From the NCBI GenBank assembly GCA_002722735.1, contig PBMR01000008.1:1-61118 (forward strand): 61,118 nt of DNA, in the 5' to 3' direction. Below, one piece after another: positions 28,115-36,222 of this stretch; the stretch's first letter is position 1; the number at the start of each line of letters is the position of its first letter. Source of the DNA: Methanobacteriota archaeon. Its GTDB lineage: Archaea; Thermoplasmatota; Poseidoniia; Poseidoniales; Thalassarchaeaceae. Both the position numbers and the translations under genes were made by a program. A model generated the notes under the pieces. It was not told where the DNA came from and did not search any database. It worked only from the letters and a program-made list of their open reading frames with translations.

Positions 28115-28702
28115 TTGCCCACCGTCTTGGAGGCCATTCTATTCGGTGCCGGGCGCTCGATGTCATTGGAAGAGCTCTCCGAGCTGCTGGGAGAGCCAAA
28201 GGGAGTAATCCATGTGGCTCTCTCGAGCCTGAGGTTGTCGATCAGCGAGCGCGAGCAATGCGCACTCCACCTGACCGAGGTCTCCGGGCGCTGGATCCTA
28301 GAGGTCAAGCCCGAACTCTCCTCTCACTTACCCGGTTCCTTCAGGGCGGACATCCCGCAACGCCTACTGCCGGCTGCGGCCCTCATCGCCTACCACCAGC
28401 CAATGGCCCAATCACAACTAGTGGACATGCTCGGACAGCGTGCCTATGACCACGTGCGCGATCTTGCCAACATGGGGCTGGTGGACAGGAGAAGGGACGG
28501 GCTGACTCGTCGACTCACTACCACGAGGAGGTTCGCCGAGTACTTCGGCTGTCCAGAGGTCGAGTTCAGGAAGGTCCGTGCATGGTTCCGCGCGGAAGCA
28601 GACAAGATGGGCTTGACTAGCGCTGAGTTGGCTGCATCCCTCGCCCCAGAAGAGCAGATGACAATCTCAGAGTTCGCCGAGGAAGCGAGCCCGGAAGTTT
28701 GA
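28115..28702 (+). CDS. scpB: Segregation and condensation protein B (TTG start)
   Basis: LEAILFGAGRSMSLEELSELLG...RFAEYFGCPEVEFRKVRAWF; immediately follows scpA. Confidence 0.85.
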   Translation: MPTVLEAILFGAGRSMSLEELSELLGEPKGVIHVALSSLRLSISEREQCALHLTEVSGRWILEVKPELSSHLPGSFRADIPQRLLPAAALIAYHQPMAQSQLVDMLGQRAYDHVRDLANMGLVDRRRDGLTRRLTTTRRFAEYFGCPEVEFRKVRAWFRAEADKMGLTSAELAASLAPEEQMTISEFAEEASPEV

Positions 28703-28735
28703 GGGCGTACAGGGCTCACGTAGACCACAGTGAAC

Positions 28736-29440
28736 ATGGGCGCCGAAGGAACTCTCCTCGAACGGCTTGATCTGGTGGTTTTCGACCTCGTCGGGACTAC
28801 GGTAATAATCGGCAATCAGATACCGGAGGCATTCGCTGGAGCTTTCCAAGAACACGGAATAATACTCTCCGAGTGGGAGATTCTTGAGATTCGAGGACGC
28901 TCGAAAAGAGAGGCTATCTCGATTCTCCTCGAGAAGCATGTTAGCCCCCCGTCTACAAGTATGGGAGACTCAGTTTTCGAGAGTTTCCAGATGCTACTGC
29001 AACGGATGCTCAGGAACGGGGTGGCTGAAGCTATTCCCGGTTCGGAGGACACCTTCCTGTGGCTGAGGGAGCGGGGAATTCGCATAGCTCTGAACACGGG
29101 ACTAGAAACGATTCTCACCATGCAACTGCTTGAGCAGATGGGCTGGGTGAGTACTGTCGATGCGGTGGTATGCGGCGATCAGGTTCCAACGGGCAGACCG
29201 GCCCCAGATCTGATTATCGAATCCATGCGACGTTTGGATTGCAGAAACCCCTCTCGGGTAGTTGCGCTCGGGGACACTCGAGCCGATTTGGAAGCAGCCC
29301 GAAGCGCAGGGGTCGGGCTTGTAGTGGGCGTTCTGAGCGGTGCCCACGATTCTGAGCAGTTGAAAGCCTTGCCCAGCGATGTAATCATCCCCAGCGTAGC
29401 TGACTTGCCTGGGCTCTTGAGTCTGAAAAATCGACCATGA
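28736..29440 (+). CDS. HAD-superfamily hydrolase (phosphonatase-like / phosphoglycolate phosphatase-like)
   Basis: LDLVVFDLVGTTVI; IRIALNTGLE; GRPAPDLIIESMRRL; VVALGDTRADLEAARSAG. Confidence 0.85.
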   Translation: MGAEGTLLERLDLVVFDLVGTTVIIGNQIPEAFAGAFQEHGIILSEWEILEIRGRSKREAISILLEKHVSPPSTSMGDSVFESFQMLLQRMLRNGVAEAIPGSEDTFLWLRERGIRIALNTGLETILTMQLLEQMGWVSTVDAVVCGDQVPTGRPAPDLIIESMRRLDCRNPSRVVALGDTRADLEAARSAGVGLVVGVLSGAHDSEQLKALPSDVIIPSVADLPGLLSLKNRP

Positions 29441-29471
29441 TTCCCGCCTAGCCAATCATTTCGAGGGTTGA

Positions 29472-30263
29472 TCAGTCCTTGGAGAATGCCCTGTCGTAAA
29501 CCAGAGCCAGTTCCAGAAGCACGAGCATTGGGCCTCCAACGAGGAATAGGGAAATGGGGTCCGGGGGAGAGATCAACGCTCCTAGGAAGAGTGCTGCGAA
29601 CCATAGGAAGCCCCTGTTCTCGATGATTGCGCTCCTTTCCATCACTCCCGCTCTCAGAAGAACCACAATTACTACGGGAATCTGGAATCCCACAATCGAG
29701 GAGAAGTAGAGGCCTGTGATGAAGCCGATCCACGATTGCAGCTGCCATGTAGATTTCAGGCCAGAGGCTGCAGCGTCCTCGGAGAGGTATTGCAGCAGGA
29801 ATGGTATCAGCACCGTGTGAGCGTAAGCGGCCCCGAGCCCACCTAGGACGATTATTGCGAGGATGATCACGAAGATCCTCGCGATCCCGACTGCCTCTGA
29901 GACAGACCTGCTGGCCCTTGACAGCACCATTCTTCCATTCCATGCGAGATCCAGTATCAGCGTTGCAACAAGCAGTCCGAAGCCTATCTGCGTGGCGATG
30001 CGGAGCTGCAGCAGTATTACCTCGAGTGGCTGGAGGATGATCACTTGGACCCCATCGGGGATGAAACCCTCCGCACTGAGGAACCACTCGATGAGAACCT
30101 CAGCAACAGGGTAGCCCGCCACGAATCCAAGCACGAACACGCCAACGTACAGCTTAGCCCGGTCCTGGAGGTGAAGGGACAACCCACGCCACCCAGCGCT
30201 CTCCAAAAGCCCGAAGCCCCCCTCGTCCATGAGTCTGGATATGCCCCCTATTGGTGAATACAT
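29472..30263 (-). CDS. tatC: Sec-independent protein translocase TatC
   Basis: Six hydrophobic segments; FIPDGVQVIILQPLEVILLQLRIATQIGFGLLV; LPFLLQYLSEDA...FITGLYFSSIVGFQIPVVIVVLLRAGV. Confidence 0.85.
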   Translation of the reverse strand: MYSPIGGISRLMDEGGFGLLESAGWRGLSLHLQDRAKLYVGVFVLGFVAGYPVAEVLIEWFLSAEGFIPDGVQVIILQPLEVILLQLRIATQIGFGLLVATLILDLAWNGRMVLSRASRSVSEAVGIARIFVIILAIIVLGGLGAAYAHTVLIPFLLQYLSEDAAASGLKSTWQLQSWIGFITGLYFSSIVGFQIPVVIVVLLRAGVMERSAIIENRGFLWFAALFLGALISPPDPISLFLVGGPMLVLLELALVYDRAFSKD

Positions 30264-30273
30264 CGCATTGGCA

Positions 30274-31392
30274 CTATAACTTCCTTAGGATTACTGTCAG
30301 CAGATCCCCATCCATCAACAGGTGGTCGAGGCCGACTCGCTGCCAGTCGAACTTGGCACTTGGCCCTTTCACCCGGGCGTAGCGGAACTTGCGCAGGAAG
30401 TCGCGATGGAGCTTGGCACACACATCACGCACGGTCGATGTGTCCTTCACGATAAGTGGCTCAATGAGGTCGGCCTCCTGACCCTGAGGCTTGAGAAAGA
30501 TGGACATGAAGTGCAGATTGTCGAAAATGAAGTCCTTCATTCTCTCTATCCCCTCTCCCGTCTTGGCTGATACATCGAGCACCGGCCAGCCTTCAGGAAG
30601 CATCTCATGGGCACGAGTCAGGTCATTGTCGGTGGCGAGGTCGATCTTGTTGAGGACAATGACTGAACGGCTGTAGACACGATTTCCAGCGAGCGTGTCG
30701 ACGATGTGATCGTCGGTCACGTCGGTTCTGAGTGTCACAGTGGCAGAGACGATGCCGAAACTCCTGACTATCGCTTGAATCTCCTCCTCCAGCAAGTTGG
30801 TCTGCTCGAGAGTTGAACGCACATCGATGCCCCCTCTCCTAGTCCTGGTGATGAATATCTGTGGGGGCCTTTGGTTCAGCCTCATTCCCGCCTTCCAAAG
30901 CTCGAGATCGAGAATTTCGAAGTGGGAGCTCTGGAACGGGTCGATGACGTACAGGACCATGTCCGAACCTCGGACGACATTGAGTATCTCTCGCCCCCTC
31001 CCTTTTCCCTCAGAAGCGCCCTTGATGAGTCCGGGGAGGTCTAGTATCTGGATCTTAGCTCCACGGTGTTCCATCACGCCTGGAATGCAGGTCAGTGTGG
31101 TGAAGGCGAAGTCACCAGCATCAGAATCCACCTCGGTCAGCTGGGAGATCAGGCTTGACTTGCCCACGCTCGGGAAGCCTACCAAGGCAACCGAGGCATC
31201 CCCTGACTTCTTCACTTCGAAGCCCTGCCCGCCTCCGCTCGACCTCGCGTGAGCCTGCGCCTTCTCCTTACGATGCCTGAGGGCGGCGATCTTGGCCTTG
31301 AGCTTCCCAATATGCCCCTGGGTGGCCTTGTTGTACTTCGTCTTGGAGATCTCCTCCTCGAGTGCCTTGATTTGCTCCTCAATAGTCGCCAT
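30274..31392 (-). CDS. drg: DRG-family GTPase with TGS domain
   Basis: VALVGFPSVGKSSLISQLTEVDSDAGDFAFTTLTCIPGVMEHRGAKIQILDLPGLIKGASEGKGRGREIL; C-terminal TGS. Confidence 0.95.
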   Translation of the reverse strand: MATIEEQIKALEEEISKTKYNKATQGHIGKLKAKIAALRHRKEKAQAHARSSGGGQGFEVKKSGDASVALVGFPSVGKSSLISQLTEVDSDAGDFAFTTLTCIPGVMEHRGAKIQILDLPGLIKGASEGKGRGREILNVVRGSDMVLYVIDPFQSSHFEILDLELWKAGMRLNQRPPQIFITRTRRGGIDVRSTLEQTNLLEEEIQAIVRSFGIVSATVTLRTDVTDDHIVDTLAGNRVYSRSVIVLNKIDLATDNDLTRAHEMLPEGWPVLDVSAKTGEGIERMKDFIFDNLHFMSIFLKPQGQEADLIEPLIVKDTSTVRDVCAKLHRDFLRKFRYARVKGPSAKFDWQRVGLDHLLMDGDLLTVILRKL

Positions 31393-31520
31393 GCAATCCC
31401 TCGGCTCCCTTATCGAGCATCACCGTGCTTGGTTGTCTGGCCAAGCCATCTGTTCTTGAATCCGGTGGCGCGAGAGCACCTGATTCTGCTGAGCGAGGGT
31501 TCTTTCGTCCCGGGCAAGTC

Positions 31521-32210
31521 ATGGGCATCGTGGCAGACGTCATCCTCCACCTAGTGGACCAACCGGCGTTCTCCCGCATGCTGGGGATGCCCATTGAGGA
31601 GATTGCCAAGGGGATGGAGTCCCAGTCCCTCCGCTTCCTCAGACCGGAGCCCGATCCACGCTTTCACAGGGACTTCGAAGTCGATTTGGAAGGTGATCTT
31701 CTGGAGCTTATGGACGGCTTGGGCGACAGTGGGGGGTTCACGCCCTCCAGCCTGCAGCCACGCGCGCAGTCCTCGTGCGAGATGCTCCTCCTTCTGGCTA
31801 GGTGGTGCTCGTCGGCACAATGGCGCTGCTGGGATGCCCGACTTTTCCTATATGTGGAACCGGCCCTGGGCAGAGAAGTCTCGAGTGCAGAGGAATTCTT
31901 GCACCCCGCTCTTTGGAACGAGTTCTCCGACGCATTGACAAGGACCGACAGGCCATCTTACTCCGAGTCCGTGGTCATGGATTGGATGTCACGCCGAGAG
32001 AGGTTGGGTGAGACGATGGAACCCTCCCTTGATCCTCGGATACTACCTACCATGGAGTCCCACAGAAGCCTGAGCGAGTCGCTCTACGTGCTATTGGACC
32101 AAGCGAGGCGAGCGGGGACTTCTCTCCTAGTGGGTCGCGAGTACCTCGAGCCCGAGGAGTGGCATCTCGGCGTAATGACAATCGCAGAGACGATGAGGGA
32201 CATGCCATGA
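31521..32210 (+). CDS. Protein of unknown function
   Basis: ORF between divergent DRG gene and NMNAT; 4-nt overlap with the NMNAT start. Confidence 0.65.
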   Translation: MGIVADVILHLVDQPAFSRMLGMPIEEIAKGMESQSLRFLRPEPDPRFHRDFEVDLEGDLLELMDGLGDSGGFTPSSLQPRAQSSCEMLLLLARWCSSAQWRCWDARLFLYVEPALGREVSSAEEFLHPALWNEFSDALTRTDRPSYSESVVMDWMSRRERLGETMEPSLDPRILPTMESHRSLSESLYVLLDQARRAGTSLLVGREYLEPEEWHLGVMTIAETMRDMP

Positions 32211-32818
32211 CCGACCTCGCAATGCATCCAGAGCCACCCGAGGCCCCGCCTGGCCCAGGGGTGGTGGTCTTAGGGCGCTTCCAACCCCTCCACAGGGGCC
32301 ATGCCCTGATGATCGCGGCGGCCGAGCAATGGCGTGCCTCTAACACCCCTGAGTCCCCCCTCATCATCGCAATCGGCTCGTCTAACCGGCCGGAGTCCAT
32401 GGAGAACCCCTGGACTGTCGAGGAGCGCATCTCGATGCTAGAGGCTTGGTTGGGCCCTAATGGCATCGTCGGAGATATCGTAGCAATCCCTGACATCGAA
32501 GACCCCCCAATGTGGGTTTCTCACGCCGAACGATATCATGGCCAAGCGGGGATCTTCTTCACCACTGATATCTACTCGGCAGAGCTCTACGAGTCCGCTG
32601 GGTGGCAGGTCATGATGAGCGAGCTCGAGCAGCGCGAGAGCTTCGAGGGATGGAGGGTGAGGGCCACCGCCCACATGATGTCCACTATCGGGGATGAAGA
32701 TGCGGTGCGTACGGTGCTCAATCCAACCATTCCCAAGGAGGTCGTCGAATACCTCATTGAGGCCGGCGGACTACGCCGACTCGCCTTTTTGGGAGGGGGC
32801 GGTGAACCCGTTGGCTGA
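32207..32818 (+). CDS. Nicotinamide-nucleotide adenylyltransferase
   Basis: VVVLGRFQPLHRGHALMIAAAEQW; ENPWTVEERISMLEAWL. Confidence 0.85.
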   Translation: MTDLAMHPEPPEAPPGPGVVVLGRFQPLHRGHALMIAAAEQWRASNTPESPLIIAIGSSNRPESMENPWTVEERISMLEAWLGPNGIVGDIVAIPDIEDPPMWVSHAERYHGQAGIFFTTDIYSAELYESAGWQVMMSELEQRESFEGWRVRATAHMMSTIGDEDAVRTVLNPTIPKEVVEYLIEAGGLRRLAFLGGGGEPVG

Positions 32819-32866
32819 GAGTTTGGAAGGGACAACATCAAATATTGCTCGCCGGGCGGCAGGGCC

Positions 32867-33058
32867 ATGCCGCAAGGAACAGTGAAGTGGTTCAATTTTA
32901 GCAAAGGATACGGGTTTATCGAGCAAGAGGAAGGAGACGACCTCTTCGTTCACAAGACTCAGGTAACAGGAACGATCCGTGAGGGTGACTCTGTGAACTA
33001 TGAGATCGGTGAAAGTGACAAGGGCCCCAATGCGATCAACGTCTCCAAAGTTGAATGA
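32867..33058 (+). CDS. cspA: Cold-shock domain protein
   Basis: MPQGTVKWFNFSKGYGFIEQEEGDDLFVHKTQV. Confidence 0.95.
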   Translation: MPQGTVKWFNFSKGYGFIEQEEGDDLFVHKTQVTGTIREGDSVNYEIGESDKGPNAINVSKVE

Positions 33059-33070
33059 ATCGCTCCCGCC

Positions 33071-34093
33071 CTAGGTGGCGAGATTCTCACGCAAGAAATC
33101 TGTCCCATAACCTAGCGAGTGCTTGCGAGCACCCCAGTCCACTCCCTTGTGGACTCCTAGGTTTCCCACGACTTGGAAGGCGGCCAATCTGTCTTCAGGC
33201 TCGTTCAGAGGCATTCTGACGCCTGGCTCTAGCTCCCCCCACATGTCCCCGTTCGAGTCTATGGTCACGGTCCTGTGATCATCCAGCCGGATAGCCCTAG
33301 GCTCGAAGTCCAGTGGCTCAATGGAGTCGAAGGAGTGTTGGGCGCCCTCATAGGTGTGAACGGTGATATCGACGCCATGTGGCCGAATGTCCTCGACCAG
33401 CCCCTCCAGCAGTTTCAGCGGCACCCAGTCGTCCGCATTTCCGTGTAGAACGAGGATTGGCTCGTCCGTCCACCTCTGGACCTCAGTGCGCATGTGGGCT
33501 GCCGGGTAGAAGGAAAGGTGCGCTGCGAACCTCCCTCCTTCGGGGGACAGCGCTTCGGCAATCGGCTCCCAAGCCCCGTAGAGTGCGACAGTTCCCCCTA
33601 GGCTCCATCCGGCCAAGCCTATCCTGCTAGCATCGATGGACGGATGAGTCGCCAGCATGCGCAGGGCCTGGTAGCAGTCGGCTAGCATCATGGCGTGAGT
33701 GACCTGCATCTGATCCTCCACGATTGAGTAGACTCGTCGTGAGTCGAAGGTGTGGACCCTGAAGACGCAAATCCCCGCATCGAGCCAGCGCACTATGTGC
33801 TCGTGATGATGGCCTCGCCAGTTGAGGCTGCCATGAACCGCGACAACGCAGGGCATCGGGCTCTTGGAGGGTTTCTCGGGAAAGAGCAGCGAGCCGAAAA
33901 CGGGGTGCTCTACAGCCTCGTCCAACTTGCGCAGGATGTGATGAATCTCAAAGGGGCTGGCCGAGGAGTACGTGATCTTCCCCAGTCGGCCGTCCGAGAG
34001 GTCTAGTGGGGGTTGCACAGCCCATCTCGTTCGACTTCGGATATCGTTCTTGCCCTGAGGGATGATTACCAGATCATTGCGTTGGCACCCCAT
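33071..34093 (-). CDS. Alpha/beta hydrolase (dienelactone hydrolase-like); start uncertain
   Basis: IGLAGWSLGGTVALYGAW (GxSxGG nucleophile elbow); EPILVLHGNADDWVPL; YEGAQHSFDS. Confidence 0.82.
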   Translation of the reverse strand: MGCQRNDLVIIPQGKNDIRSRTRWAVQPPLDLSDGRLGKITYSSASPFEIHHILRKLDEAVEHPVFGSLLFPEKPSKSPMPCVVAVHGSLNWRGHHHEHIVRWLDAGICVFRVHTFDSRRVYSIVEDQMQVTHAMMLADCYQALRMLATHPSIDASRIGLAGWSLGGTVALYGAWEPIAEALSPEGGRFAAHLSFYPAAHMRTEVQRWTDEPILVLHGNADDWVPLKLLEGLVEDIRPHGVDITVHTYEGAQHSFDSIEPLDFEPRAIRLDDHRTVTIDSNGDMWGELEPGVRMPLNEPEDRLAAFQVVGNLGVHKGVDWGARKHSLGYGTDFLRENLAT

Positions 34094-35046
34094 GCGAGCC
34101 CTCCCCCGAACGCCGCTGTGACCACCAGATCTCCCGGCTTGACCAGTCCCTCGTCGTGGGCCTCGCAAAGTGCTATCGGGACACTGGCACCGGCGGTGTT
34201 GCCGTACTTCTGCAGATTGGTGAACGCCTTCTCCATCGGTAGTCCGAGATCCGCCATCCCCGCTTCGATAATCCTCAGGTTGGCTTGGTGGGGGATGACT
34301 AGGTCGACCTCCGAGAGATTCCTTCCCACGCGTTCCAGCACTCCGCGAACGGATTGGGGAAAGGCTTCGATTGCGAATCTCCAGACCGCCCTCCCATCCA
34401 TGTGGAAGTATTGGTCCCCCTCGTCAAAACCCTCTGAGGGGATTGGTGTACGAACCCCCCCGGCGGGTATCTCGATGACACCAGCGCCCCCTCCGTCAGA
34501 CATCATCCAGCTTCCGAGTAGGCCCCTGCTCTCGCCTACCTCCTGCAGCACGGCCGCCCCGGCACCGTCGCCGAAGAGGACGCAGGTGGTACGATCCCCC
34601 CAGTTGAGGATGCGGCTGTAGACCTCGGAACCCACGACCAGAACGTTGTTGTAGCCAGTAGTTCCAGCGAAACGAGCTCCAACGTCGAGAGCATGGACCC
34701 AGCCTGCACAGACTGCGTTAATGTCGAATGCGGATGCTTTGTGGCACCCGAGCTTGTGCTGGGTGATGCCAGCAGTGGATGAGAGGGGCACATCTGGCGA
34801 GGATGTGGCGAGGATTAGCATGTCCACATCACCGGGCCCGATGCCGGCTTCTTCCATGGCCTGCTCGCAGGCGATGACAGCGAGGTCACTCGTGCAGTCG
34901 TCGTCTGTGGCGATTCTACGCTCCTTGATACCGGTCTTGGCAGTTATCCACTCATCGCTGGTATCGACAATCTCCGCCCAATCGTCGTTGGTCATCACCT
35001 TGGGTGGCACGTAGGCCCCCAGACCGACGATGCCCACGGGCGCCAT
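34066..35046 (-). CDS. fabH: 3-oxoacyl-ACP synthase III (KAS III)
   Basis: MAPVGIVGLGAYVPPKVMTNDDWAEIVDTSDEWITAKTGIKERRIA; DINAVCAGWVHAL; IPHQANLRIIEAGM; YGNTAGASVPIAL (C-H-N triad). Confidence 0.92.
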   Translation of the reverse strand: MAPVGIVGLGAYVPPKVMTNDDWAEIVDTSDEWITAKTGIKERRIATDDDCTSDLAVIACEQAMEEAGIGPGDVDMLILATSSPDVPLSSTAGITQHKLGCHKASAFDINAVCAGWVHALDVGARFAGTTGYNNVLVVGSEVYSRILNWGDRTTCVLFGDGAGAAVLQEVGESRGLLGSWMMSDGGGAGVIEIPAGGVRTPIPSEGFDEGDQYFHMDGRAVWRFAIEAFPQSVRGVLERVGRNLSEVDLVIPHQANLRIIEAGMADLGLPMEKAFTNLQKYGNTAGASVPIALCEAHDEGLVKPGDLVVTAAFGGGLAWGANAMIW

Positions 35047-35188
35047 GCGGCTTCCTTCGCCCAAGAGCGGACTTTCACTCTTGCTGCATCACTCGTCTTG
35101 ATATGGGCGTTCATCGCATGGGAGAAGAAGCCCAGGCACCTCTTGGAATCGCGATCTATTCAGGATTCATACCCAAGTGCATCGCCAA

Positions 35189-35989
35189 TCAGATTGAGCG
35201 CATCCGTCCACCGTCGACTGCTAGGCTGATGCCACGGATAGCACTGCTGCTCGGCAGGCATAGCCACGTGACTGCCGCCGCAGTTTCGAGCGGGTCGATG
35301 AGCCGCTGGATGGGCACGCTGCTCATCCATTCGTCGCGCACGTCTTCGACCGGCTTGCCGGTGGTCTCGGATATCGAGGCAGCCAGAGAGCCGAGCCGGC
35401 CCGTGTCGGTGAAGCCGGGCATGATGTTGTTGATGGTCACGCAGGCGGGCAGCTCGCGCGATAGAGACTTGGCCCACGAGGCCATGGCCCCACGCAGTGT
35501 GTTAGAGAGCCCGATATTGTCAATCGGCTCGCGTACCGAGGTCGAGATGATATTCACGATTCGCCCTGTGCCAGCGGCCACCATCCCGGGAACCAGAGCT
35601 TGTGTGATCGTGTGGGCGGCGTGCAGGTGACGACGGAATGGCCCTTCGAACTCTTCCAACGTGTTCTCCAATAGTGGTCCACCGGGTGGGCCGCCCGAGT
35701 TGTTCAACAGTATGTGGATGACTCCAATTCTTGAGACGGCCTCGTGCACCGCATCCAAATCCTCGAGGTCGAGTGTGAGGGCCTCGTGTCCGTCTCCGTG
35801 CATCTCAGTAACCAGCGAGTCAAGACCGCCCTCCGAGCGTGCACACGCGATGATGCGTGCACCAGCTCGGGCTAGCATCAGCGCGCTAGCGCGTCCGATA
35901 CCCTTCGAGGCACCGCAAACCAGAGCAGTCCGTCCGTCCAGCACGCCTTCGGCGAATGGAAATCCGTCATCGAGCAGTTCGTCATCCAT
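35189..35989 (-). CDS. Short-chain dehydrogenase/reductase (FabG-like)
   Basis: TALVCGASKGIGRASALMLARAGARIIACAR; LNNSGGPPGGPLLE; STSVREPIDNIGLSNTLRGAMASWAKSLSREL. Confidence 0.88.
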   Translation of the reverse strand: MDDELLDDGFPFAEGVLDGRTALVCGASKGIGRASALMLARAGARIIACARSEGGLDSLVTEMHGDGHEALTLDLEDLDAVHEAVSRIGVIHILLNNSGGPPGGPLLENTLEEFEGPFRRHLHAAHTITQALVPGMVAAGTGRIVNIISTSVREPIDNIGLSNTLRGAMASWAKSLSRELPACVTINNIMPGFTDTGRLGSLAASISETTGKPVEDVRDEWMSSVPIQRLIDPLETAAAVTWLCLPSSSAIRGISLAVDGGRMRSI

Positions 35990-36222
35990 CTTCTCACCTA
36001 ATCCAAATCATGAGCGCAGGTCTCGTTGCTGACCGCGAATCCACCTCGATGATGCCTGCGCCGCGAAGTCCCCTGAGAGGCGTAGCGCAGCACCTAACGG
36101 ATGGGCCGACGCTCCTGCAGGAGCGGGTGGATAGAATCTCTCGGCCGGTCATGCGCCCCGTTTTGGCGGAGGGGCCCGAGATACCACTTATTTTCGGTCC
36201 CTGGGCACTCCTACGCTTCGGA

